From positions 744,001 through 808,000 of the forward strand of contig CAVVNM010000014.1 in the NCBI GenBank assembly GCA_963749575.1: a stretch of DNA of 64,000 bases, read 5' to 3'. Below the pieces are notes generated by a model. That model was not told where the DNA came from. It saw only the letters and a program-made list of their open reading frames with translations, and did no database searches. Both the position numbers and the translations under genes were made by a program. The DNA comes from JAMXLO01 sp963749575 (GTDB taxonomy: Bacteria; Pseudomonadota; Alphaproteobacteria; Acetobacterales; Acetobacteraceae). Every line of letters begins with the position of its first letter. Position 1 is the stretch's first letter. Of the stretch, positions 28,098 through 38,075 are shown one piece after another.

Positions 28098-28865
28098 TCA
28101 CATCGCCGTCATACCGCCGTCCACGAACAGCAGGGCGCCGGTGACATAGGAGGCATCGTCGGAGGCCAGGAACAGGATCGCGGCGGCGACCTCCTCGGCG
28201 CGGCCCGGGCGCTTCAGCATGGTGCCTTGTGCGGCCTTGGCGTTGTACTGCTCGATGGTCTCGCCGGCCGCTGCGATGCGCCGCGCATGGAACGGCGTGA
28301 AGATCGGGCCCGGGCCGACGGCGTTCACGCGAATGCCCTCGGCCGAGTGGTCGGCGGCGAGCGCCCGCGTCAGGCCCGCGATCGCGGCCTTGGTGGTGTC
28401 GTACTGCAGGTTGCCGCCGCCTGCGACGATGGAACGTACCGAGGCGACGTTGACGATGGCGCCGCCCTGGTTGCTGCGCATCAGCGGAACCGCCGCCTTG
28501 GCACAGAACACGTAGCTCATCAGGTTGACGCTGAGGATCTCGTTCCAGCTCGCGGCACTCGCCTCGTCTATCTTCTCGTATTTACGGACGCCGGCATTGT
28601 TGACGAGGATGTCGAGCCGCCCGAACGTCTGCGCGGCACCGTTGATGAAGCCGAGGCATGCGGCCTCGGTAGCAACGTCAGCCGGTGTGAAGGCGACCGT
28701 GGCGCCGGCGGTCTCGAGCTCGGCCGCCACGCGCTGGCCGCGCTCGCCGTCCCGATCGCAGAATGCCACGCTCGCGCCCTCGGCGACGAAACGCCTGACC
28801 GTCGCCTCGCCGATCCCCGATGCCCCGCCCGTCACCGCTGCAACCTTGCCGTCGAGCCTTGCCAT
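28098..28865 (-). CDS. SDR family oxidoreductase
   Basis: The protein has 255 residues in the classical short-chain dehydrogenase order: TGGASGIGEATV for NAD(P) binding, DILVNNAGV, then the catalytic set with ASVRSIVAGGGNLQYDTTKAA (Ser, Tyr, Lys) and VGPGPIFTPF. The tail FLASDDASYVTGALLFVDGG is typical. Start ATG at 28865 is preferred to an in-frame GTG nine bases earlier, because AAAGGTGG lies just ahead. The substrate is unknown. A partial copy of its end is at 26179. Confidence 0.9.
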   Translation of the reverse strand: MARLDGKVAAVTGGASGIGEATVRRFVAEGASVAFCDRDGERGQRVAAELETAGATVAFTPADVATEAACLGFINGAAQTFGRLDILVNNAGVRKYEKIDEASAASWNEILSVNLMSYVFCAKAAVPLMRSNQGGAIVNVASVRSIVAGGGNLQYDTTKAAIAGLTRALAADHSAEGIRVNAVGPGPIFTPFHARRIAAAGETIEQYNAKAAQGTMLKRPGRAEEVAAAILFLASDDASYVTGALLFVDGGMTAM

Positions 28866-29079
28866 GTTCGCCACCTTTCATTGCCTTGGCAGCTTGCTGC
28901 GCAAATGGTCCTGCGCCGCGTCGGCGAAGCTGCCGCCCAAGCCGGCATTTTGCAGCCCCACCGCTCCAGGGATGGACCGGCCCCATGAATACGATACCGC
29001 ATCGATAACGACCGGCCGCCTCCGTGGAAGAAACCGGGCAAGATCAGAGGTGCGGATCGTCGTTACACCAGGTGCGCTA

Positions 29080-30987
29080 GTCGGCGTGAGACCAACGAAT
29101 TCGCTGTGCAATGCAGAATCCGCCACCATACCGAAATCCGCGTCTTCATCGGCGTGGTCGCGCTCGCCTGCGAGGCGCAGCGCGTCCTGGAAGCGCCTGA
29201 TCTGCTCGGCATAGACAGAACTCGACGGGTCGTCCGGCCAGTGCGTGCGAACAGTGTCGATAAGGCCAAAGCCGGTCCGCCTCCGCGAGTGCGTGCTTCG
29301 CCTCGACGCATCTGCCCAGCGCGCGCATAGGCGGCGGCAAGGAAGCGGTAGATCAACTGATGATAACCGTTATTGTCGGGGTTGATGGCGAGCGACCGCT
29401 CAAGGAAGGTGATCGCGTCCCGGTCCCTGCCCAGCATCAGCGAGGCAAAGCCCATGTCTCGATAGCGGTTGAACAAATAAGCGGCGCGCGGGTTGAGACG
29501 GTTCGCTTGACTCCGACAGCGGGATGGCTTCCTCTGCGTTTCCGGCAAAGATCTTGCACTGCGCCAGATTAAAATAGCCTGCCGAGGCTGTTCGGAGAGA
29601 TCTTCGGATGAGATACTCGGCGGCCGCCGATCGCTTCCTGGAAGCGGTCGAGGCGTTTATACCACTGAACAGTAATAATTGAGCAGACGTTTCAGATCCC
29701 GGCGCAATCGCGCGTGCCCGCTTCAGCAAACTCTCGGCGCGCTGCATGTTCTCGGTAGTGCCCCAGCTGTCGTTGATCCCAGCCTTCTCAATCAGTGAAG
29801 ACGCAAGTTCGGTCAGGGCCGGAACCGACGAGGGGTCGAGTGACAGGGCACGTTCATAGAGAGACCCGCTGTATCGTCATTTCGTTGCAGATCGGGAGGA
29901 ACGATTACCGATTGCGCGCGCCTGCAGGACCAGATCGAACGCGTCGGGGCTGGTCGGGCGTTCACACAGACTGCGCGCCTTCTCGATCTCGACCAAACTG
30001 ATGCCAAGGCCAGCACGCATCCGCGTCGACGATCTGTTCCTGACCGGCCGCCAGTTCGGTGATCTGCTCGTCGAACCGGTCCGACCAGAGATGCGCGCCG
30101 GTTTCGCCGGACGTGAGCTGAACGTTGACCCGCAGCGTCGTGTCCATCCTGCGTACGCTGCCCTCAAGCACGTAACGCACGCCAAGCTCCTCGCCGATCT
30201 TGCGCACGTCCGTCGGCTTTTGGCGGTAGGTGTAGGCAAATTCGCGGGCGATGACGAAGGTATCTCGGACATGTGACAGATCGCTGGTGAGGTCGTCGGT
30301 GATGCCGTCAGCCAGGTAGTCGTCCTTGGGGTCGCCGCTCAGGTTCTCGAACGGCAGCACGACGATCGACAGGCGTGGCGGCAGAGGAAAAAGCTAACCA
30401 GCCGCCGTGCCACATCGCGGCCATCAGCAAGACAACGGTCGCGACCACCGCCGATCCAGCGACCAGCCAAAGCTGGGACCGCGCGCGCGAACGCGCAGGC
30501 GCCGTTGCCGACAAGAGTTCGGTTGGATCGGCCGCTGGTGGGGACATCGCAGCTATCGATTCCTCCTCGGGCCGCGTCACATGCGGGGACAAACCGGTAT
30601 CCTCTCCCAGACACGGTCTGGATACAGCTTTCCCCTTCCGAGCCGGCATCGAGGATCCGACGTAGCGTCGAGATCTGTACGTAAGGTTGCCTTCCTCGAC
30701 CGTTAGGCCTGGCCAGGCGACACCCATGATCTCGTCCTTCGAGACGAGATCGCCTGGCCGTTCGGTGAGGACTTCGAGCACTGCGAATGCACGGGAGCCG
30801 ACGCTGACCGGCAGGTAACGACTGTCCTCGGTGCATCGGAACAGAAGCCTGCGCGGCGGTCGAAGCGGAACGGACCGAATAGCAAGATTTCGGGCGAACT
30901 GAGCGCACCATAACTCTGGCTCCCCCCGGTGCCGACCGTCTGGACGACAGTGTAACGCCCTTCCCGAAGCTGCATAGTGGCCTTCAA
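29080..30987 (-). pseudogene. Decayed winged-helix/TolB-like/TPR regulator
   Basis: Pieces in all three minus frames line up in the order of CadC-like regulators. First comes an OmpR-type winged helix (LLFGPFRFD, VGSRAFAVLEVLTERPGDLVS, then TLRRILDAGSEGESCIQTVSGRGYRFV). A single membrane helix follows (LWLVAGSAVVATVVLLMA). Next is the TolB-like cyclase-associated region (PFENLSGDPKDDYLADGI, YVLEGSVRRMD, HLWSDRFD), and then TPR units (AITFLERSLAINPDN). At least five frame changes separate them. Such proteins sense signals and activate genes; this copy appears dead. Confidence 0.7.
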
Positions 30988-32066
30988 AGATCATCGCGTC
31001 AGCTACAACCCACTGAAAAACCTCGCTTAGGAAAATCTTTGGAAAATTTTTAGAACCGCCACATCGCGCAGTTTTCCGGATGGGTATCTCGTTGGGCGGT
31101 CCAGGCGGTCTCGCAAATCGACCGCGGATCAACAGCGGGGGAGCATACCGTGAGCAAGCGGGCAGATAGTTCGAACGCGCGTTGCGCGCGCAGGGTTATG
31201 CTGGGGATAATTCTTGGCTGGAAGCATGATGCCCATTGCGGCAAGGGCCGGCACGGTCTTCACGTGGGACCCGGTAGGGGCGTCGCCATCGCTGGGCGGG
31301 TCGGCGTTCACAGCGGATGCGATCCGAGGGGAGCACTATCTGTTTTCCAGACCGGGACCGATAAGATAGATCCCTAGCCCTTTGATCTATACGCTCGTCA
31401 TTCATCGAGCCGATAACTGGCTTCACTCTAGGCTGTGCAGTACGGTCGCCACGCTCGGCCTTAATGGAGACGACAGGCGCAGCTGGCTCCTATGGCCTGT
31501 ATGTCAAGAATGGACCTGCAGACCTTGGCTCTTGGCTAGACCGAATACTGAGTTCGCTCGGCGGCACTGTGAAGCTGATGGCGGATAAGGGAAACCACAA
31601 CGGAGCGGTGAGTTCGAGAGCGGACGGGGCTAGAAGTTTGCCAACACCAGTTCCACCGGCAAGGCAAGACGACATAACGCTTGCCACTGGCTAGCTAGCT
31701 GATATGAGAACCTCTTTTACTATAGGGCAAAGGGTATTGCTAGGATATGGTGACTTAGTTGAGAAGATTAAAGAAGGTGGTGGGAGAAAGAGGTTTCTTA
31801 GTTTATTAAGAACTAGTAGGATGAAATTCTGATAGAGGAGATTCTGAAAAAGAAGGTGGAGGAAGTGTTAGAAGGAGAAGTGTCGAAACGCGCATCCACG
31901 ATACGTCGTAGCCATCCGGCGGGCACGCCTGGTTGGCCCGGCCCGGGGGTCCGACCTGGGTCGACAACCGAAGGCGCTTGCGGTGCTGGTCGTGTCCGCT
32001 GCCACGGCTTGTTCGCCGAAAGCAGACCGGCAGCTCACGGCGGATGCGTCAAGTGCGATGGTCGCG
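30988..32066. other. Long stretch without a recognisable gene
   Basis: About 1.1 kb lacks any supported gene. Short open frames exist on both strands but none shows a family motif or steady codon use. The section 31696-31885 is unusual: purine-rich and A+T-rich, with a 42-codon frame at 31703-31831 (MRTSFTIGQRVLLG...) of no known family. The sequence on both sides returns to the normal high G+C. Confidence 0.5.
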
Positions 32067-33227
32067 CTACCAACCAGGGTCACCAGGCCGCAGCCCCAGC
32101 AGCATCTTGCCGGCCAACTCGTAGTGTACGGCGAATGCGGCGTTATGCTGCACCACGACATGCACGTCACGGAAGTGCCGCTCCAATGGATTGGCGCTGT
32201 AGATCGCGTTCGTTCCGGCGGCATGAAACACCATGTCGGTTGCGCGGACGGATTCATGGATCGCATGGGTAATCGCCAGCCTGGCACGTGCGATGGCGAG
32301 GCTCGGATCGCCGTCGCCCGCGCCATCCCAGACAGCCGCCACCGTATCGAGCACGTAGGCTCGGGCGGCACCGAGAACGGCCTCCGCTTCGGCAACGCGG
32401 CTCTGCACGGCGGCGCGATCCCGCAATGGTATCGGAGAGCTGGTGGAACTCCGCCCCGCCAGTTCGATGAACGCGTCGATGGCGCCGCGCGCGATGCCCA
32501 GCGCGTTTGCCGCAACGATGACCCATACTATTACGAAGAAGGAACCAGAGCTGTATAGCCGGCCCTGCTCGAACGCAGGTTCGGCGAGCGACGAGGTGGA
32601 TGCCTTATCGACAAATACATCATCGACAACGAAGTCGTGGCTGCCGGTCGCCCGCAGGCCGACCACCGACCAAGTATCCTCAATTCGCGCAGACCTGGCC
32701 GGCAGCCATGCGGCGCGGGTGAGCGGGACACCGGCCTGGGTCACCCGCGGCGTGTCGCCGTCCATCACCCGGCAGGTGCAATACAGCCAGTCCGCATACG
32801 TGACGCCGCTGGCAAAGTTCCACCGGCCCGAAACACGATAGCCGCCAGCGACCTCGCGCGCTTGTCCTTGAGGGCGCAACGAACCGGCCGCGCGAAAGTC
32901 GGGTGGAGCGCCGACCATGGAGCGCGCGACATCCGGGTCGAGCCAGCCGGTGAACTGCGACAGCACGGTCGCTATCATTGTGCACCAGCCGACCGAGCCA
33001 TCCGCTTTCGATAGTTCCTCGATGGCGTGAAATGCGGCGAGCGGCGGCAGTTCCCGCCCGCCCAACGAGTGCGGCAGGAACATCTGCAACAGTCCGGCGG
33101 CGGCAAGTGCATCGACCACGCGCGGCGGCGTGCAGCGCATCGCCTCGGCTTCCTCGCGCGCCGACGTGATCAGTGGTGCAAGGCTGCCGGCAGCGGTGGC
33201 GATCTCTCTCGTCACGGCGTCTAGCAT
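32067..33227 (-). CDS. Acyl-CoA dehydrogenase-like flavin monooxygenase
   Basis: The protein has 386 residues with the acyl-CoA dehydrogenase fold: an N-terminal helical part with LLQMFLPHSLGGREL, then DGSVGWCTMIATV, a middle beta part with GGYRVSGRWNFASGV and VVGLRATGSHDFVV, and a C-terminal helical bundle with AAGTNAIYSANPLERHFRDVH. The WCTMIATV and HFRDVHV forms are those of the HsaA/DszC/indole-oxygenase-like branch rather than true dehydrogenases. Its start overlaps the end of the upstream oxidoreductase gene by seven bases, so they are coupled. Confidence 0.85.
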   Translation of the reverse strand: MLDAVTREIATAAGSLAPLITSAREEAEAMRCTPPRVVDALAAAGLLQMFLPHSLGGRELPPLAAFHAIEELSKADGSVGWCTMIATVLSQFTGWLDPDVARSMVGAPPDFRAAGSLRPQGQAREVAGGYRVSGRWNFASGVTYADWLYCTCRVMDGDTPRVTQAGVPLTRAAWLPARSARIEDTWSVVGLRATGSHDFVVDDVFVDKASTSSLAEPAFEQGRLYSSGSFFVIVWVIVAANALGIARGAIDAFIELAGRSSTSSPIPLRDRAAVQSRVAEAEAVLGAARAYVLDTVAAVWDGAGDGDPSLAIARARLAITHAIHESVRATDMVFHAAGTNAIYSANPLERHFRDVHVVVQHNAAFAVHYELAGKMLLGLRPGDPGW

Positions 33228-34612
33228 GAACCCGCTGCTCCAGGCGCCAGCTCCGCCGCAAGCGACGGCAGCAGTTCCGCCACCGTGGGATGAATATGCA
33301 TCGCGCGCTGCAGCACCGTATACGGCGCGCCGGCATACATCAGGTCGAGGATGCAGTGGATCGCTTCGTCGCCGCCGGTGCCGAGGATGGCGCCGCCGAG
33401 GATGCTGTGGGTGTTTGCGTCGGCCACCAGCTTCATCATGCCGACAGTCTCGCCCTTCTCGATGGCGCGTGCCACGTCCGCCATCGCCATGCTGGCGACC
33501 AGCACGCTGTGGCCCGACTGACGCGCCTCGGCTTCGGTCATGCCGGCGCGGCCGAGCGGCGGATCGGTATACAGCGCATAGGCAGCGATGCGGTCGTGCA
33601 CTGTCCGGGTTTCGCCATCCAGCAGATTGGCGCCGACGATCTCGGAGTCGTTGTAGGAGGTGTGGGTGAACGCCCCGCGGCCGTTGCAGTCGCCGAGCGC
33701 CCAGACTCCCGTCACGCTGGTGCGTAGCTGATCGTCCACGGTGATGTAGCCGCGCGTGTCGACATCGACCCCCGCTTGATCGAGACCCAGATCGTCGGTG
33801 TTGGGCTGCCGCCCGACCGCGAGCAACAGATGCGAACCCGCGGCCGATACGGGCGCCCCGTCACCATCGGTCGCGCTGACCGCGACGCCGCGCTGCGCCG
33901 GTGCCACCGCCAGGTCGCGGACGCCGCAGACGATGTGCACGCCTTCGCTCTCCAGGAAGCCGCGGATCGCCGCGGAAATCTCCGGGTCCTCGCGCGGCAA
34001 CAGCCTCGGCGCGCGCTGCAGCACGCTGACCTCGGCGCCGAAGCGGCGGAACATCTGCGCGAATTCCAGCCCGACATAGCTGCCGCCGAGTATGACGAGA
34101 TGCTCCGGGACGACGTCCAGCGCGAGCGCGGTAGTGTTGGTGAGGTACGGCACGCCTTCGATGCCGGGGATTGCCGGCACCGACGCCCTGCCACCGACAT
34201 TGATGAACACGCGCTCCGCGGCAAGCCGTTCGCCGCCGACCTCGATCTCGTGCGGCGCAACGAAACGAGCATGGCCGCGATACACGGTGCAGTTCTCCGT
34301 CGCCCGCAGCGACGCCTCGGTCGCGGCACTCCACGACGCGACGATCGCATCCTTGCGCTGCTTCACCTGCCGCATGTTCACCGACACGGCGCCGCTGACC
34401 ACGACGCCGAACTCGGCAGCGCGGCGTGCCATGTGCGCGGCGTACGCGCTGGCGACCATGGTCTTGGTCGGCGTGCAGCCGGTGTTGATGCAGGTCCCGC
34501 CGAACGCCCCGCGCTCGATGACGACGACCCGCTGTCCGGCGCCGGCAAGCCGCTTGGCCAGCGACGGACCCGCCTGACCGGTGCCGATGATGATCGCGTC
34601 ATGAACTGGCAT
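33221..34612 (-). CDS. FAD-dependent pyridine nucleotide-disulphide oxidoreductase (mercuric reductase-like)
   Basis: The product has 463 residues. The FAD site IIIGTGQAGPSLAKRLAG opens it, followed by the redox disulphide GGTCINTGCTPTKT, the NAD site LVILGGSYVGLEFAQ and the second FAD motif VTGVWALGDCNGR. The C-terminal interface has HIHPTVAELLP, the His-Glu pair of the class I family. It lacks the N-terminal metal-binding domain and terminal cysteines of true mercuric reductases, so its substrate is open. It is coupled to the monooxygenase gene downstream and may supply reducing power. Confidence 0.87.
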   Translation of the reverse strand: MPVHDAIIIGTGQAGPSLAKRLAGAGQRVVVIERGAFGGTCINTGCTPTKTMVASAYAAHMARRAAEFGVVVSGAVSVNMRQVKQRKDAIVASWSAATEASLRATENCTVYRGHARFVAPHEIEVGGERLAAERVFINVGGRASVPAIPGIEGVPYLTNTTALALDVVPEHLVILGGSYVGLEFAQMFRRFGAEVSVLQRAPRLLPREDPEISAAIRGFLESEGVHIVCGVRDLAVAPAQRGVAVSATDGDGAPVSAAGSHLLLAVGRQPNTDDLGLDQAGVDVDTRGYITVDDQLRTSVTGVWALGDCNGRGAFTHTSYNDSEIVGANLLDGETRTVHDRIAAYALYTDPPLGRAGMTEAEARQSGHSVLVASMAMADVARAIEKGETVGMMKLVADANTHSILGGAILGTGGDEAIHCILDLMYAGAPYTVLQRAMHIHPTVAELLPSLAAELAPGAAGSC

Positions 34613-34806
34613 TGCTACCCCTCCTGCGGCAGATCGCCGGTACTCGGACCATGCCGGGCGACGGGCTGGCCGCCAATGCCATCGACTTCATGCCATCGAT
34701 GTCACGGCGGCGTTATCGACCGACCGACCGGGCGCCCGCAAAAACCTCGCGCAGTTCGCCGCCGCCGCGCTACCGTGGCGCGCAATATGGATCGGAAAGA
34801 CAACCA

Positions 34807-35175
34807 ATGCTCGCCCTGGCCGTGAAATCGCGCAGCGCCGCCGGGGCGCGCCTGTGCGCCGGCCTGATCGCGTTGGCGTGTCTCGGCCATCCCGCTTTCG
34901 CCGCGCCACCACCCGATGCGGATCCGATGCTGACGCCTTGGTTCAACAGCCTGCGCCAGCCCTGGACCAACGCATTGTGCTGCTCGATGGCCGACTGCCG
35001 GCCAGTGGAATCACGGCTCAGCGATGGCCACTATGAGGCATTGATCGACGGCGAATGGCGGCAGGTTCCCGACCATCTGATCCTGAACCGCAGCGACAAT
35101 CCCACCGGCCGCGCCATCGTCTGCTGGACGCCGCAGGTCGGCATCCTGTGCTTCGTCCGCGCGCCGGAAAGTTAG
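34807..35175 (+). CDS. Small secreted protein of unknown function
   Basis: The protein has 122 residues with a signal peptide ending in HPAFA. The mature part has four cysteines, including LCCSMADCRPVE and VCWTPQVGILCFV, and a DGEWRQVPDHLIL segment. It resembles small periplasmic proteins common in alphaproteobacteria with no assigned role. ATG at 34807 is preceded by GGAAAGACA. It is divergent from the flavoprotein operon. Confidence 0.72.
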   Translation: MLALAVKSRSAAGARLCAGLIALACLGHPAFAAPPPDADPMLTPWFNSLRQPWTNALCCSMADCRPVESRLSDGHYEALIDGEWRQVPDHLILNRSDNPTGRAIVCWTPQVGILCFVRAPES

Positions 35176-35304
35176 CTCATCGCATTCACCGCACGGCGCG
35201 GGTTCGCTGACTGGCGCACGGCCGTGTCGCGATGAACTGCCGGCCCCCTGGTGCCTCGCCGTGAGGCCTTCTAGGCTGGCGGCCCAGTTCTCAGGAGGAT
35301 CGCC

Positions 35305-35716
35305 ATGAACGACCAGCCGATGACCATGCCGGCGATGAAAGTCGCCGTGGCCAGCAAGGAGAACGCCAACTACGTTGCCGGTCGCCGCGCCTTCTTCAAA
35401 TATCGCGACCTCGGCGTGACCGAGGGCACCAACGGTTTCATGCGCGCCCAGGTCACCTCGTCCGAGCAGGGCATGACGAAGCCGACCGGCTGGCACGTGC
35501 ACAAGTGCCAGGCGCAGCTGGTCTACCTGCTGAGCGGCTGGGTGGACCTGGAATTCGCCGACCGCAAGGTGCGGGTCAAGGCGGGCGAACTCGATCATGA
35601 TCCCCGGCAACACGCCGCACAACGAGACCGGCACATCGGACACGTTCGAACTGCTGGAAGTGTCGGTCCCGGCGGACATGGGGACCGAGCCCTGCGAGCC
35701 GCCGCCCGGGCATTAA
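35305..35716 (+). CDS. Cupin-domain protein, one frameshift
   Basis: The protein, about 136 residues if repaired, has the two cupin motifs: GWHVHKCQAQLVYLLSG and then IMIPGNTPHNETG. The frame breaks near 35588, where GGCGAACTCG should read GGCAACTCG. The second copy of this region at 39871 lacks the extra base and reads through correctly to the stop GHL-like end EPPPGH. The start ATG at 35305 follows AGGAGGATC. Small cupins bind a metal and act as enzymes or sensors; the role here is unknown. Confidence 0.82.
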
Positions 35717-35751
35717 CCTCCGTGCAAGCTGGTTCGGCCACACTAGCGGGG
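35565..35751. repeat. 186-bp direct repeat, left copy
   Basis: This segment, CAAGGTGCGGGTCAAGGCGG to CACTAGCGGGG, recurs at 39871-40056 with a single difference, one extra G at about 35588. It covers the cupin 3' end and the leader of radC. The two copies bracket the 4.1-kb cassette. Confidence 0.95.
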
Positions 35752-36415
35752 GTAAGCGGTCGTCGTAGGGGGAAGTTCTCTTGGCGCGTAGCGTGCTGCT
35801 CGAGGGAATCTGTGCGGAGAACTCGGAAGCTGCGCGAGCGCATGTCTGGTTATTCGATCATGCCACCATTGTTGGTGAGGTTGGCCGACGGATACTAAAG
35901 ACACCCGGGAATGCCCCGGCCGATCCTCCGACCCACGCGCAGGCTGATAATCTTATCTGGCCGATGACCGAAGACGATTGGCGTGCGGCCAAGCTGGCTC
36001 GGCTGCTCGATCACTTCGGTCTTCGGTTCAGTTCCATGCCTTCGGCGTCCGAACTTCTCGATCTCTCTGTCGTGTTGGAAACCAAGGCGGTCGAATTGCT
36101 GACCCGCCTGGAAGGCAATCCGCGGCGAAAGGACTGGAGGGACCCGTTCAAGGGGCGGACGGTCGCCGATCTCGCCGGTCACGTGCTGCGCCGGATGTTC
36201 ATCGAGATCGAGGCGACACTAGCTAAGAAATCGCAGCCCGAACGTGAGGCTTTCGCGGTCGATCTTTCAAGGCGGTTGCAGACATTGCCGGACGACGTGA
36301 GGGAACGCATTAGAAGCCAAGCGGGCCTCACTGACCTTTCAGATCGGGTGAGGTGGCCTCGAAAAATCGGACAGGTGTCTAAGCTTGGTTCGCCCTTTGA
36401 GAAGGACGGACCCCG

Positions 36416-36700
36416 ATGACGGGCAAACGGAAGCGGTATGCGGCGGAGTTCAAGGCGAAAGTTGCTCTTGAGGCGCTGCGCGGCGAGCTGACGACGGCGC
36501 AACTGGCGACGAAGCACGGCGTGCATCAGACGATGGTCAGCGATTGGAAGCGCCAGGCGATGGAAGGCCTGGCGTCTCTGTTCTCGGGCAAGATGGAGGC
36601 GAAAGACGCCGTCCGGGAAGGCGAGATCGAGAAACTGCACGCGAAGATCGGCCAATTGGTGGTGGAGCGGGATTTTTTGGCCAAGGCCTCCGGTCGATGA
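36416..36700 (+). CDS. IS3-family OrfA
   Basis: The protein has 94 residues with the helix-turn-helix of IS3 OrfA: YAAEFKAKVALEAL, then LATKHGVHQTMVSDWKRQ, and a leucine-zipper-like end, EIEKLHAKIGQLVVERDFL. It binds the IS ends and joins OrfB by translational frameshifting in this family. Its stop overlaps the OrfB ATG (ATGA). Confidence 0.9.
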   Translation: MTGKRKRYAAEFKAKVALEALRGELTTAQLATKHGVHQTMVSDWKRQAMEGLASLFSGKMEAKDAVREGEIEKLHAKIGQLVVERDFLAKASGR

Positions 36701-37566
36701 GCACGGATCGGAGGCGACAATTGATCGAACTCGGGCCATCTCGGCCTGTCGATCGTGCGTCAGTGCGAGCTGGTTTCGGTCAGCCGCTCGACGTTTTACC
36801 GGGAACCGGCGCCGGAGACGGCGCTGAACCTGACGTTGATGCGGCTGGTGGACGAGCAGTTCCTGGAGACGCCCTGGTATGGCTCGCGTCAAATGATGCG
36901 GTACCTGCGCCGTCAGGGTCACACGGTCGGCCGCGAACGGGTGCGGCGGTTGATGGCGAAGATGGGTCTGGCGGCGATCTATCAGCGGCCAAGGACAACC
37001 ATTCCGCATCCGGCGCACCGGATTTATCCGTATCTGCTCCGCGACCTGGTGATCGACCAGCCGAATCAGGTCTGGTGCACCGACATAACGTATATTCCGA
37101 TGCGGCGGGGGTTTCTTTATCTGGTCGCGGTGATGGATTGGTCGACGAGGAAGGTGCTGAGCTGGCGAGTGTCGAACACCATGGAGGTGGACTTTTGCAT
37201 CGAGGCGCTGGAAGAGGCGATGGATCTGTTCGGCCGGCCGGCGATCTTCAACAGCGATCAGGGCAGCCAGTTCACCTCACCCCGGTTCACCGAGGTGCTG
37301 ATCGCGGCGGGGGCTCGCATTTCCATGGACGGTCGCGGCCGTTGGATGGACAATGTGTTCATTGAACGCCTGTGGCGCAGCCTCAAGTATGAGTGCGTCT
37401 ACCTCCACGCGTTGAGACCGGGTCGGAGCTACGGGCCGGCCTGACATGGTGGATTGGCTATTATAATAGTCGCCGACCGCACTCCGGGCTAAATGGGCGG
37501 ACACCGGACGAGGCGTATGGCGCGAGCGGCACCAGAGCGGATGACGAAACGAGATTGGCGGCCTGA
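36697..37566 (+). CDS. IS3-family OrfB integrase/transposase, two frame breaks
   Basis: The rve-type integrase core shows the DDE residues in VWCTDITYIP, IFNSDQGSQFTSP and FIERLWRSLKYE. One base appears added near 36733 (before GHLGLSIVRQCE), and one lost near 37418, after which the correct tail reads WWIGYYNSRRPHSGLNG. Repaired, the protein is about 289 residues, normal for OrfB. If the breaks are real the IS is defective. Confidence 0.85.
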
Positions 37567-38075
37567 CGTGAACCAGAACCAAGCTTAACAAAGCCGCCAA
37601 ACTGTCCCATAAAACCGGGCCACCTCAGGGCGCTAATGCAAACCGGGGCGATCGCCGCCGTAGGCAGCGCCTTAGCTGGCACAGTAAGCTTGGCCGGGTT
37701 TGCGGCTTACACCAGTCTGACTTCGGCCATCGCCGGGATCGCTGGCCTGTTTGGCCTCCATCTGTCCTTTTCGACCTTCATCGTTGCCACTTCGGCGCTT
37801 GCATTTCTGTCCAATCCGATTGTCCTTGGCGGCGCTCTGTTTTTTGGCGGCGGGTTCCTTTTGCGCCGGGCAAACCGACAAATCCGTGATCGCTTGGTCC
37901 CCATAATGGTGGCGACGGCGACTATCGCGGGAGTTGAGGCCGGCGGCGCCAACGACAACTCGGAACGTTTGGGAGGAAGCTTCTGCCGCCAGGCGGTAGC
38001 CCGGGCGGCGGGGCCCAATTCGCCGCTCGTGCGCCGGATCAATTCAACCTTTCCCTGCCTGGCAAGGGAACGGCC

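Larger units (their letters stand above)
36349..37627 (+). mobile_element. IS3-family insertion sequence
   Basis: The element is 1279 bp with ends TGAGGTGGCC...GGCCACCTCA in inverted orientation and a 3-bp duplication, GGG, at 36346-36348 and 37628-37630. It encodes the usual two overlapping frames. Its insertion broke the first gene of the cassette. A T-run at 36672-36678 near the end of orfA could serve as a slippage site. Confidence 0.9.

Noticed and set aside
31715..31735. A phage-type promoter or adaptor, because of ACTATAGGGC.
   Set aside because: Only about ten bases match a T7-type core and the upstream half is absent; likely chance in an A+T-rich patch.
33221..34612. Mercuric reductase as a mer operon gene.
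   Set aside because: No heavy-metal domain, no C-terminal cysteine pair and no merR or merT nearby.
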